A stretch of 40,742 nt of DNA from Nitrososphaeria archaeon (GTDB taxonomy: Archaea > Thermoproteota > Nitrososphaeria > JACIWG01): positions 1 through 40,742 of the forward strand of contig JAOAKB010000011.1 of NCBI GenBank assembly GCA_026413865.1. Reading direction: 5' to 3'. The notes beneath the pieces were generated by a model. It was not told the DNA's origin and did not search any database. It was given only the letters and a program-made list of their open reading frames with translations. Both the position numbers and the translations under genes were made by a program. Numbering within the stretch: the stretch's first letter is position 1; every line of letters starts with the position of its first letter. Positions 1-7,857 of this stretch are shown here, piece after piece.

Positions 1-240
1 GACCTAATTACTGGAAGATGTTATATCGTGAGTGAAAATCAGGGATATGCAGTAAGTCCAGATTGTATTGAAAAAACAGAATTTAAAGTTTGGTTAAAAC
101 ATATTGATGACGGAACAATTGAAGGAATAATACATAAAAGTAGACCAATATTATCTGTACAATTCCATCCCGAAGCATATCCTGGACCATATGATACCAT
201 TTTTATCTTCGAATACTTTGCTAGGATGGTGAATTGCTAG
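1..240 (+). CDS. carA: Carbamoyl-phosphate synthase small subunit, C-terminal end (partial)
   Basis: This is the last 79 residues of the glutaminase subunit that supplies ammonia to CarB for arginine and pyrimidine synthesis. The reading frame is open from the window edge, so the 5' part lies outside. The HPEA motif near residues 56-59 carries the His and Glu of the Cys-His-Glu triad, followed by the PGPYD stretch typical of CarA. The family's NHG motif reads NQG here (SENQGYAV). In E. coli CarA that position is a conserved histidine, His312, distinct from the essential triad His353. The stop codon abuts the carB start, so the two genes are translationally coupled. Identification is secure from the motif and the neighbour. 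Confidence 0.95.
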   Translation, partial: DLITGRCYIVSENQGYAVSPDCIEKTEFKVWLKHIDDGTIEGIIHKSRPILSVQFHPEAYPGPYDTIFIFEYFARMVNC

Positions 241-3200
241 ATGCCAAAATATGATTTCATAAAAAAGGCGCTTGTAATAGGTTCTGGACCTATACAGATT
301 TCTATGGCCGGAGAATTTGATTACTCAGGAACACAGGCACTAAAAGCACTTAAAGAAGAAGGAATAGAAACAATTTTAGTGAACTCGAATATTGCAACAA
401 TACAAACCGACCCTAAAATGGCGGACAAAGTATACTTACTTCCAACAACAGCAGAGTTTGTTGAAAAAGTTATTGAGAAAGAAAGACCGGATGGTGTACT
501 ATTGGGGTTTGGAGGACAGACAGCATTAAACTGCGGATTCGAACTATACAATAAAGGAGTACTTGAAAAATATGGTGTAAAGGTTCTTGGAACAAGCGTT
601 GAAAGCATAAACATAGCTTCTGATAGACAACTTTTTAGAAAAACAATGGAAGAAAATGGCATATCAGTACTTAAAAGTGAGGCTGTAACAAATGTAGAGG
701 ATGCACTTAAGGTAGCAGAAAAAATAGGATATCCTGTCATCATAAGAGTAGCATATAATCTTGGAGGAAGAGGAGGAGGTGTAGCATACAATCAAATAGA
801 ATTGGATGAAATTGCAAGTAAAGGTATTGCAAACAGTTTCATAGGACAAGTTTTGATTGAAGAATATATTGGAACATACAAGCAGATAGAGTATGAAGTT
901 ATAAGAGATTACTATGATAATGCAGTGACAGTATGCAATATGGAAAATATACTTGGAATGAGAGTACATACCGGAGACAATTTTGTCGTTTCACCCTCAC
1001 AAACGATAACAAACGAAGAGTATCACATGCTAAGAGAAATATCCATAAAAGCTACAAGAGCGTGTAAGATAGTCGGAGAATGTAATGTACAACTTGCTCT
1101 TGACCCAAATTCTCAAAAATATTACGTGATAGAAATTAATCCAAGACTTTCAAGGTCTTCTGCACTAGCATCAAAGGCCACAGGATACCCCTTAGCTTAC
1201 ATAGCAGCAAAGCTTGCTATAGGATATAGTCTACCTGAAATCTTAAACAAGGTCACTAATGTTACAAGCTCCTTCTTTGAACCAGCACTCGATTACGTTG
1301 TTGTCAAGGTTCCAAGATGGGACCTAGCAAAATTTGGACATGTAGATAGAAGACTAAGAACACAGATGAAGTCAGTGGGAGAAGTGATGGCCATAGGCAG
1401 AAACTTTGAGGAAGCATTACAAAAGGCGATGAGAATGCTTGATGTAGGATTAGATGGTCTTACAGCAGAACTTGAAGGAGAAAGTGTGGAAGAAATCGAA
1501 AACTTGCTTGCAATGCCAACAGATAACATACTACTTCATGTTGTAAAAGCATTAAAGGCAGGCTTTACAGTCGAAAAAATCTGTCAACTTACATGGATAG
1601 ACAGATGGTTTGTTGAGAAAATAAAGAATATTGTAGAATTGGAGAAGAAGATAAAGGAGATTAAAGAACTTAATGAAAGTCATGTTGAGTTAGTAAGGTA
1701 TGCTAAAAAGCTTGGCTTTTCAGATTCTCAAATCGCAAGAATATTAAATGCTAACGAATTTTATGTCAGAGAGTTTAGAAGGAAATATGGTATAGTTCCT
1801 GTTGTAAAACAGGTTGACACATTAGCTGCAGAATGGCCTGCAAAAACCAACTATCTATATGTAACTTATGGGGGAGTAAAGGATGACATAGAATTTGCTA
1901 GTAATAAAAAGAAGGTTATAGTTTTGGGTGCTGGAACGTACAGGATAGGAAGTTCAGTTGAATTTGATTGGTCCACAATGAACTTAGTGTGGGCTTTAAA
2001 AAATTATGGAGTTGAAGAAACAATTGTGATAAACTGTAATCCCGAAACTGTTTCAACAGACTATGACATGAGCGACAAATTATATTTTGAAGAAATAACA
2101 TTAGAACGTGTTCTAGACATTTATGAGAAAGAAAATCCTCATGGTGTTGTAACATGTGTTGGTGGGCAGACAGCAAATAACCTTGCACCAAAACTGGCTA
2201 AAGCAGGAGTAAGAATATTGGGGACAAGAGGAGAAGATGTTGACAGAGCAGAAGATAGAGTTAAATTCAGTTCCCTTCTGGACAGCTTAAACATTCCACA
2301 ACCGCCTTGGGCAAAATTTACATCAATAGAGGAAGCAAAAAAATTTGCTGAAAGAATAGGTTATCCTGTAATTGTAAGACCATCTTATGTATTAGGTGGA
2401 ACAGTAATGAAAGTTGCTTGGAACCAGTGGCAGCTGGAGGAGTTTTTGAAAAGAGCTGCAAAGGTTTCAAAAGAGTATCCAGTTACAGTAAGCAAGTTTA
2501 TTAGTGGTGCAATGGAAGTTGAGGTTGACGGAGTTTGTGACGGAGAACATGTTGTTATAGGTGCTATAATAGAGCATTTAGAGCCTGCAGGAATACATTC
2601 TGGCGACGCTACAATGATCATACCAGCACAAAGATTAACAAAACATCATATTGAAAAAATAAAAGATTATACTAGAAGAATTGCACGTGAACTAAAAATA
2701 GTTGGACCATTCAACATACAATATCTTGTTAAGGGTTTAGAAGTAAGTGTTATAGAATGTAATTTGAGGTCAAGTAGGTCAATGCCATTTGTTTCAAAAG
2801 TTAAGGGAATAAACCTAATGGACTATGCAGCAAGAGCACTTCTAGGAATAGGTATAGAAAATATGGATGAAAAGTATGTGCCACACGTTGGTGTCAAAAC
2901 ACCACAGTTTTCGTTTATGCAAGTTGATGGAGCAGACCCAATACTTGGAGTTGAAATGAAGTCTACAGGTGAGGCAGCATGCTTAGGTGAAAACTTTTAC
3001 GAGGCACTACTTTTAGCATACACTGCTGTAGGATTAAAGGCTATTAAAAAGAATCCAGGTGGAAATATATTTGTAAGCGTTGGAAATGACGCAGAAAGGG
3101 AAGCTATTGAACCGTTAATAAGGCAACTTCTATGGCTTGGATTCAACATATACTGTACAGCTGGAACTGCAAAATATTATAATAGTAGGGGATTAAATGT

Positions 3201-3483
3201 TAAAACACTTCACAAAGTTAGTGAAAAAGTTGAACCAAACGTACTAAGTTATATTGTAGGTAGAAGACTGGATCTTATAATAAATATTCCTGGAACAGAA
3301 AAGCTAGAAAGCTTCCAGAGCATTTTGGATGACGAGTATGCTATAAGAAGGAAAGCAGTTGAAATGGGAATACCTGTTATCACAGTGCCAAAAGTGCTTG
3401 AGGAAATAGTGAAGAGTATGAGGAGGGTTAGAGAATTTAATATTAAATCATTGCAAGAATACCATAGTAATAGAAAAATTTGA
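241..3483 (+). CDS. carB: Carbamoyl-phosphate synthase large subunit
   Basis: CarB makes carbamoyl phosphate from bicarbonate, ammonia and two ATP. At 1080 residues it is full length (E. coli is about 1073). The order is: N-terminal carboxyphosphate half with the GSGP loop (14-17) and an ATP-grasp domain with INPRLSRSSALASKATGYP; a linking/oligomerisation region near 410-550; a second half starting near 556 (VIVLGAGTYRIG) with its own ATP-grasp and the ECNLRSSRSMPFVSK motif; and a C-terminal MGS-like allosteric domain from about 939 to the end, with TAGTAKYY. Both halves look intact. The ATG directly follows the carA stop, and a GGTGA lies about nine bases before it. It is cotranscribed with carA and probably with the small regulator downstream. 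Confidence 0.98.
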   Translation: MPKYDFIKKALVIGSGPIQISMAGEFDYSGTQALKALKEEGIETILVNSNIATIQTDPKMADKVYLLPTTAEFVEKVIEKERPDGVLLGFGGQTALNCGFELYNKGVLEKYGVKVLGTSVESINIASDRQLFRKTMEENGISVLKSEAVTNVEDALKVAEKIGYPVIIRVAYNLGGRGGGVAYNQIELDEIASKGIANSFIGQVLIEEYIGTYKQIEYEVIRDYYDNAVTVCNMENILGMRVHTGDNFVVSPSQTITNEEYHMLREISIKATRACKIVGECNVQLALDPNSQKYYVIEINPRLSRSSALASKATGYPLAYIAAKLAIGYSLPEILNKVTNVTSSFFEPALDYVVVKVPRWDLAKFGHVDRRLRTQMKSVGEVMAIGRNFEEALQKAMRMLDVGLDGLTAELEGESVEEIENLLAMPTDNILLHVVKALKAGFTVEKICQLTWIDRWFVEKIKNIVELEKKIKEIKELNESHVELVRYAKKLGFSDSQIARILNANEFYVREFRRKYGIVPVVKQVDTLAAEWPAKTNYLYVTYGGVKDDIEFASNKKKVIVLGAGTYRIGSSVEFDWSTMNLVWALKNYGVEETIVINCNPETVSTDYDMSDKLYFEEITLERVLDIYEKENPHGVVTCVGGQTANNLAPKLAKAGVRILGTRGEDVDRAEDRVKFSSLLDSLNIPQPPWAKFTSIEEAKKFAERIGYPVIVRPSYVLGGTVMKVAWNQWQLEEFLKRAAKVSKEYPVTVSKFISGAMEVEVDGVCDGEHVVIGAIIEHLEPAGIHSGDATMIIPAQRLTKHHIEKIKDYTRRIARELKIVGPFNIQYLVKGLEVSVIECNLRSSRSMPFVSKVKGINLMDYAARALLGIGIENMDEKYVPHVGVKTPQFSFMQVDGADPILGVEMKSTGEAACLGENFYEALLLAYTAVGLKAIKKNPGGNIFVSVGNDAEREAIEPLIRQLLWLGFNIYCTAGTAKYYNSRGLNVKTLHKVSEKVEPNVLSYIVGRRLDLIINIPGTEKLESFQSILDDEYAIRRKAVEMGIPVITVPKVLEEIVKSMRRVREFNIKSLQEYHSNRKI

Positions 3484-3484
3484 T

Positions 3485-3784
3485 GTGAACTTTTTGCCAC
3501 AACAAAGAGAGTACCGTGAACGAATATATATTAGGGCTGAGATAATAATTAAACTTGCAGAGTATGGGCCACTAACTTTAACCAACTTAATAAGCTATTG
3601 TGGACTTAATCTTTCTAAACATAAAGAAATTTTAGATGAGATGGAATCTAAAGGCCTTATCCAAAAGTTTTACGAGATTGAAGGTAAGAAGAATATAGTT
3701 AAATATAAGGTTACAGAAAAGGGGTTAAAATTTTATGAAATCATATTAAAGCCTTATATTGATATGTTTCCATTAAAAAGATAA
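3485..3784 (+). CDS. Winged-helix transcriptional regulator (HTH_45-like)
   Basis: A 99-residue protein with an N-terminal YRERIYIRAEIIIKLAE helix, a helix-turn-helix around residues 30-60 (LISYCGLNLSKHKEILDEME), a wing, and a YKVTEKGLKFYE tail. This arrangement matches the archaeal HTH_45 family of one-domain DNA-binding proteins. The GTG start lies one base after the carB stop, so it is probably the third gene of the carAB operon. That position invites, but does not prove, a role in regulating carbamoyl phosphate or pyrimidine genes. No ligand-binding domain is present. Family assignment is fairly sure; the target is unknown. Confidence 0.75.
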   Translation: MNFLPQQREYRERIYIRAEIIIKLAEYGPLTLTNLISYCGLNLSKHKEILDEMESKGLIQKFYEIEGKKNIVKYKVTEKGLKFYEIILKPYIDMFPLKR

Positions 3785-3835
3785 CTTTGTTCCACAAAAT
3801 ATATTATTTTCCTACACAAAGGATAAGTGTTCAAT

Positions 3836-4201
3836 ATGAGTGAAAACGAAAACATTTCACTATTAGAACTTTTAGATAATATAATTGATAAAGTTAACGG
3901 ATTACGTTCCATGTTCATTTACCTTATTATCGGTTCTCTAATCCTTTCTCCCGCGGCAATAATTCTTTCACTAATAGTAATATTTCATCCCCTAATCTTA
4001 TTTCTTTTAATAAGACAGCAGCCTCTACTGGCATGGATTCTGCTTTCAGCATCAATAGGCACAATGTTGCTTTCATTCATAACATTATATTTTTCTTTAA
4101 AAGAGTACAAGTTTTTCACAAAATGGAGTAAAAGATATTGTAATTATTTGTCGAGAAAAGAAAAGTTAGAGGAGGAGCTTAAGAAAGAAAACCTATTATA
4201 A
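3836..4201 (+). CDS. Small integral membrane protein of unknown function
   Basis: I do not recognise this 121-residue protein. It has a short polar N-terminus, then a strongly hydrophobic region of about 65 residues able to form two or three membrane helices (beginning around FIYLIIGSLILSP, then ILFLLI and WILLSASIGTMLLSFITLYF). A charged cytoplasmic-looking tail ends in a Lys/Glu-rich helix (RKEKLEEELKKE). I chose the ATG at 3836; an in-frame GTG at 3827 is possible. A TATA-like AATATATTA near 3799-3807 gives it its own short-leader promoter. It converges with the GTPase gene and gives no functional clue. Confidence 0.55.
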   Translation: MSENENISLLELLDNIIDKVNGLRSMFIYLIIGSLILSPAAIILSLIVIFHPLILFLLIRQQPLLAWILLSASIGTMLLSFITLYFSLKEYKFFTKWSKRYCNYLSRKEKLEEELKKENLL

Positions 4202-4217
4202 ACAATTAAGCACGAAA

Positions 4218-5435
4218 TCATTTCTTTTTAGAACTTGCTGAAACAAGTGAGATTACATCACGGTCCTTTAGTTTATAAGTAACGGGCAGTCTAAGACCGT
4301 CTCTACAATCGATTCCATAAAGCAAACCCTTTGCAAGTTCAGTGTGAACTTCCCTAGCTAAATCGGAAATTGTAGCCCCATATGGCATCAAATGGACATC
4401 AGGCAAAATATTACCATTTTTATCCGTCAAAGATTTAGGATCATAAACAGGATAAACTGCACTCATTCTAAGAAGTTTAAAGACAACAACATTCAAAGCA
4501 AACTGGACACCAGTATGAAGATACTTACTCAAAATACTTTTTCGTATAAAGTTTAGAGCCCACTTCTGTTTATCAGTCATTTTACTGGAATCTATAACTC
4601 TAAACCTTTCTTCACCAGGAATATATTTGATGTAGCCTTTTTGTTCAGCCCTCCTCAATGTAAGTTCAGCTTCAGCACTAGTCGGTATGACTATCATGTC
4701 AGAATATGCTTCCCTAATCCTTTCAAAATTTTCTTCAGCATGGGGTAGGTCCATTTTGTTTGCGACAATTAATGTTGGCTTGGAAACATCCCTTAGAGTC
4801 CAAGTGAAATTCTTTAACTCTTCCTCACTCCAGTTTCTGAAATCTTTTTCCATTAACCCAGATTTTTCTAAAGCAATTATAACATGCTCCTTAGTCACAC
4901 CAACACCTTGCATAAAATTATTGATAATTGTTGGCAGATCCATATTACGTTTAATATCCCTTTCAATTCTATCTTGATTTGCTAAAATTAGTTTCATGTA
5001 CCACATTACAAGCTCTTCTTCGATATCACCAATATCTGCTACAGGATCTCCTGTTCCAGGCTCACAGATGCGCCCTTCAGCATCCACAGAACCAGAAGCG
5101 TCTACAACATGTATTAGGGCATCAGACTGTGCTGCAACTGACAAGAATTGGTTACCAAGACCCTTCCCCATCCAAGCACCCCTTATAAGCCCTGGAAGAT
5201 CTATTAACTCTATTGGAATAAAACGCCATCCATCATCACATATTGAATTTTGTGGATTATCCTTTACACCAAATTCCTTGTGAACACATAATGTTACTAC
5301 ATGAGCGACACCCAGGTTTGGAGTTTTTGTAGTAAATGGGTATGTGGATATTTCAGCCGACTGTAAAGTTGCAGAATTAAAGAAGGTTGTCTTACCAGTG
5401 TTCGTTTTACCTATTAAACCAATTTTTACACGCAT
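4218..5435 (-). CDS. OBG-family GTPase of the archaeal Ygr210/YchF-like type with TGS domain
   Basis: A 405-residue GTP-binding protein of the translation-factor-associated (TRAFAC) class. The P-loop is GKTNTGKT (9-16); the family usually has NVGKS here, so the Thr is a conservative variant. Switch II is DLPGL (79-83), the base-specificity motif is NKMD (226-229), and PTSAEAE follows as G5. The Ygr210-type features are the YPFTT switch I region, a Cys-containing insert (CVHKEFGVKDNPQNSICDD) before switch II, and KGLGNQFL after it. The last 90 or so residues form a TGS domain that ends in a Lys-rich tail. Related proteins are linked to ribosome function, but the exact role is not established. 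It is monocistronic, diverging from the glycosyltransferase. Confidence 0.9.
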   Translation of the reverse strand: MRVKIGLIGKTNTGKTTFFNSATLQSAEISTYPFTTKTPNLGVAHVVTLCVHKEFGVKDNPQNSICDDGWRFIPIELIDLPGLIRGAWMGKGLGNQFLSVAAQSDALIHVVDASGSVDAEGRICEPGTGDPVADIGDIEEELVMWYMKLILANQDRIERDIKRNMDLPTIINNFMQGVGVTKEHVIIALEKSGLMEKDFRNWSEEELKNFTWTLRDVSKPTLIVANKMDLPHAEENFERIREAYSDMIVIPTSAEAELTLRRAEQKGYIKYIPGEERFRVIDSSKMTDKQKWALNFIRKSILSKYLHTGVQFALNVVVFKLLRMSAVYPVYDPKSLTDKNGNILPDVHLMPYGATISDLAREVHTELAKGLLYGIDCRDGLRLPVTYKLKDRDVISLVSASSKKK

Positions 5436-5497
5436 TTCTACCCATAAGGATAGTTATACCACTATTTTATTTTTTATTTCCCTAAAGCTAAGGTAAT

Positions 5498-5506
5498 ATT
5501 TATATT
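5498..5506 (+). promoter_or_regulatory. TATA box for the glycosyltransferase gene
   Basis: An ATTTATATT element is centred about 37 bases before the ATG. Transcription would then start near 5528 and leave a leader of about ten bases. The spacing and sequence fit an archaeal TBP site, but this is inferred from sequence alone. Confidence 0.5.
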
Positions 5507-5538
5507 ACATAGCTTTTAGAAGTTACTTGTGATTAGAA

Positions 5539-6780
5539 ATGATTTTAGATCCCCTCGCATTTCTTATTTCTATTATTCTATATATTGCGGGGGCATACAC
5601 ATTTTATATAATATTTTTAGGAATATATTATAAGAAACAGCTTCATATAGAAAATTATTATTTTCAAAACATATATTTTCCATACTATTCAATAATTGTT
5701 CCAGCAAAAAATGAGGAAAAAGTTATAGGAAGAGTTTTAGACAAGCTTGTTTCACAAAACTATCCATACAACCTTTACGAGATCATTGTTGTAGAAGACG
5801 GTTCAAAAGATAAGACTCTAGAAATTGCTAAAGAATATGAGAAAAAATATAATAATGTTAAGGTAATTCATTGCAAAGAAAGTAGAGGTAAACCTCATTC
5901 AATAAATGTTGGTTTAGAACATGCACGAGGAAATGTTATAGGAATATTAGATGCTGACGCAATCCCGCCTCCAGATATGCTTCTTAAGGCATCAAAATAC
6001 TTGTATAAACCTGATGTCGACGCAATACAGTGTATTTACCAGTATGTTAATGGTAACGAGGGAATACTTGCTAAAGCAGGAATGTTCGAGGGACTACTCT
6101 GGCACGCTTTTGTGCTAAGGGTTAAGGACAAAGTAGGACTTTTTGTACCATTATGCGGTAGTGGAATGTTCATAAAAAAACATGTCTTTGACATAGTAGG
6201 AAAGTGGGATGAAAAGTCATTAACAGAGGACATCGATTTCTCTATAAGGATGCTTAAAGCAGGCTTTAAAATAAAACATGCACTTATTCAAATTGGACAC
6301 GAAACACCTGGCAAATTAAGAGTGTTCTTTAAACAGAGAGTTAGGTGGTACAGAGGATATTTTATTACTGGAATAAAACATATAGATGTTTGGAAAAGGT
6401 TAAGTAAAAAGATTGCATTTGATATATCATTTACACTACTAAGTCCACTAATATCTGTTTTAACTGTTATCGCATACTTTTTTAACACAATCTATTTTCT
6501 CAGTGCAATGAAAATCTTTTCATTTCTGAGCCTTCTTCTGGGATTATTTGCATACCAGTTTATTTACCTTGGCATAGCAGTCCTATGGATACTTTTGAGC
6601 AACATTAAGGATAAAATAACATATATTATGATGTCCTTTTTTTCAATACCATACTTTTTCCTACTAGCAATGATAAACATTTATGTTCTATTTACCTTGA
6701 TTTTTAAGAGACCCATAGAGTGGACTAAGACTGACAAAACAGGTGCATTTGACCAGAAATATTTTAAGCCACTACCCTAA
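5539..6780 (+). CDS. Membrane-bound family 2 glycosyltransferase
   Basis: A 413-residue inverting glycosyltransferase of the GT2 fold. An N-terminal membrane helix (7-30) precedes the catalytic domain (about 48-275). That domain has VPAKNEE, the nucleotide-binding VEDGS (85-89), the metal-binding DAD (138-140), the TED catalytic-base region (229-231) and QRVRW (266-270). The QxxRW motif and the following membrane helices (roughly 290-390) place it near the processive cellulose/hyaluronan synthase-like enzymes, which transfer sugars from the cytosolic face. The substrate is unknown; cell-surface polysaccharide or glycolipid synthesis is a reasonable inference. It stands alone, with an oligo-T tract just downstream that could end transcription. 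Confidence 0.88.
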   Translation: MILDPLAFLISIILYIAGAYTFYIIFLGIYYKKQLHIENYYFQNIYFPYYSIIVPAKNEEKVIGRVLDKLVSQNYPYNLYEIIVVEDGSKDKTLEIAKEYEKKYNNVKVIHCKESRGKPHSINVGLEHARGNVIGILDADAIPPPDMLLKASKYLYKPDVDAIQCIYQYVNGNEGILAKAGMFEGLLWHAFVLRVKDKVGLFVPLCGSGMFIKKHVFDIVGKWDEKSLTEDIDFSIRMLKAGFKIKHALIQIGHETPGKLRVFFKQRVRWYRGYFITGIKHIDVWKRLSKKIAFDISFTLLSPLISVLTVIAYFFNTIYFLSAMKIFSFLSLLLGLFAYQFIYLGIAVLWILLSNIKDKITYIMMSFFSIPYFFLLAMINIYVLFTLIFKRPIEWTKTDKTGAFDQKYFKPLP

Positions 6781-6801
6781 AAATAATTAAACCTTAACAA
6801 A

Positions 6802-6808
6802 TTTTTTT
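6802..6808 (+). terminator. Oligo-T terminator after the glycosyltransferase
   Basis: A run of seven T lies about 20 bases after the glycosyltransferase stop and just before the next gene's TATA box. Archaeal RNA polymerase commonly terminates at such T tracts without a hairpin. Confidence 0.4.
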
Positions 6809-6813
6809 ATAGC

Positions 6814-6823
6814 ATTATATATT
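6814..6823 (+). promoter_or_regulatory. TATA box of the nuclease-helicase-phosphoesterase cassette
   Basis: ATTATATATT is centred about 23 bases before the ATG of the beta-lactamase-fold nuclease, which predicts a leaderless or nearly leaderless message. It probably drives at least the nuclease and helicase genes, which are nine bases apart. Confidence 0.55.
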
Positions 6824-6840
6824 TGCTACAATAGGGCTTT

Positions 6841-7848
6841 ATGAGTAGATTGACAGGAGCCGTAGAAGTTAAAATTAAGGGAGGAAGTATTATAGCAAGC
6901 TATAGGGATAAAACTTTTGCATTAGACCCAAAGGCTCCTGTCAATTCAGACTACTATTTTATATCGCATGCACACATTGATCATGTTTGTGGAAGGCTTA
7001 AAGAAAACGTACTTTCATCAATGGAGACAATAATTCTTGCTAGAGAAAGAGGATATCATTTACCGGACCCTATTATGCTAGAAGGTGTCGAATTATATGA
7101 TTCAAGCCACATCATTGGCTCAAGGTCAATATTAATCGATGACAAAATATTTTATACGGGAGACATATCAATACGGCCCAGAGGTTTTTTAAAGCCACCA
7201 AAACTTCCAAAAGCAAAGGTACTAATAATCGAAACAACATATGGCCATCCAAAATATTTGTTTCCAAACCCTGCAACTATTGTTACAAAAGTGAATAAGC
7301 TTATCTCTGAAATGTATGAGAGAGGTATTCCTATCATATTATGTGGATATCCTTTAGGAAAAGCACAGCTACTAACATACCTATTTTCAACATGGGAACC
7401 AATATACGCTCAAGAGAATATTTTGAAACTTAATGAAACATGTAGAACAATAGGCACCCCATTAAAAAAACTTAAATCATACAATGAGGCAAAAAGGGAA
7501 GGATTACTAGAGAAAAGACCATGGATACTACTGGCGCCATCCTACTCCTTAGGAGGAAGTATGATAAAATTTTTGAAGAAAAAGTATGAGGCTGTAACAG
7601 TCTATTTTTCTGGATGGGCTTTGGATAAGAAAAATGGTAACAATAGAGCAGACTATTCATTTCCACTAAGCGACCATTGCGACTACAATGACCTAATAAA
7701 AGTTGTAAATTATGTTGAACCAGAAAAAATTTTTACAGTACATGGTTATGCAAAAGAATTTTCTATAGAACTTAGAAAAATGGGATATGATGCAGAAGCA
7801 CTTTTTAGCAGCCAGCCTTTGCTAGAAGAATTTTATAAAAGTGATTAG
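6841..7848 (+). CDS. Metallo-beta-lactamase-fold nuclease (COG1236/Exo type)
   Basis: A 335-residue metal-dependent nuclease of the RNase J/CPSF-73/SNM1 superfamily. Metal-binding motifs are HAHIDH (43-48), SSHIIGS with His90, TGD with Asp108, SDHCDY (277-282) and VHG with His301. These cover the usual motifs I-IV plus the beta-CASP-like C-terminal His region, although the segment between them is short. The same protein type is annotated as an mRNA 3'-end-processing factor in archaea and as the 'ligase-associated' DNA exonuclease in bacterial repair clusters. Here it is followed nine bases later by an Lhr helicase and then by a phosphoesterase, matching the bacterial repair gene set. A DNA repair role is therefore more likely than RNA processing, though not proven. 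Confidence 0.87.
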   Translation: MSRLTGAVEVKIKGGSIIASYRDKTFALDPKAPVNSDYYFISHAHIDHVCGRLKENVLSSMETIILARERGYHLPDPIMLEGVELYDSSHIIGSRSILIDDKIFYTGDISIRPRGFLKPPKLPKAKVLIIETTYGHPKYLFPNPATIVTKVNKLISEMYERGIPIILCGYPLGKAQLLTYLFSTWEPIYAQENILKLNETCRTIGTPLKKLKSYNEAKREGLLEKRPWILLAPSYSLGGSMIKFLKKKYEAVTVYFSGWALDKKNGNNRADYSFPLSDHCDYNDLIKVVNYVEPEKIFTVHGYAKEFSIELRKMGYDAEALFSSQPLLEEFYKSD

Positions 7849-7857
7849 TGACATAAT

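Noticed and set aside
321-969. Antisense reading frames over carB, including ones near 321-791 and 664-969
   Set aside because: They lie fully inside carB, have low-complexity Ser/Thr/Pro or Ile/Tyr/Cys-rich translations and no promoter or homology; carB motifs are intact on the other strand.
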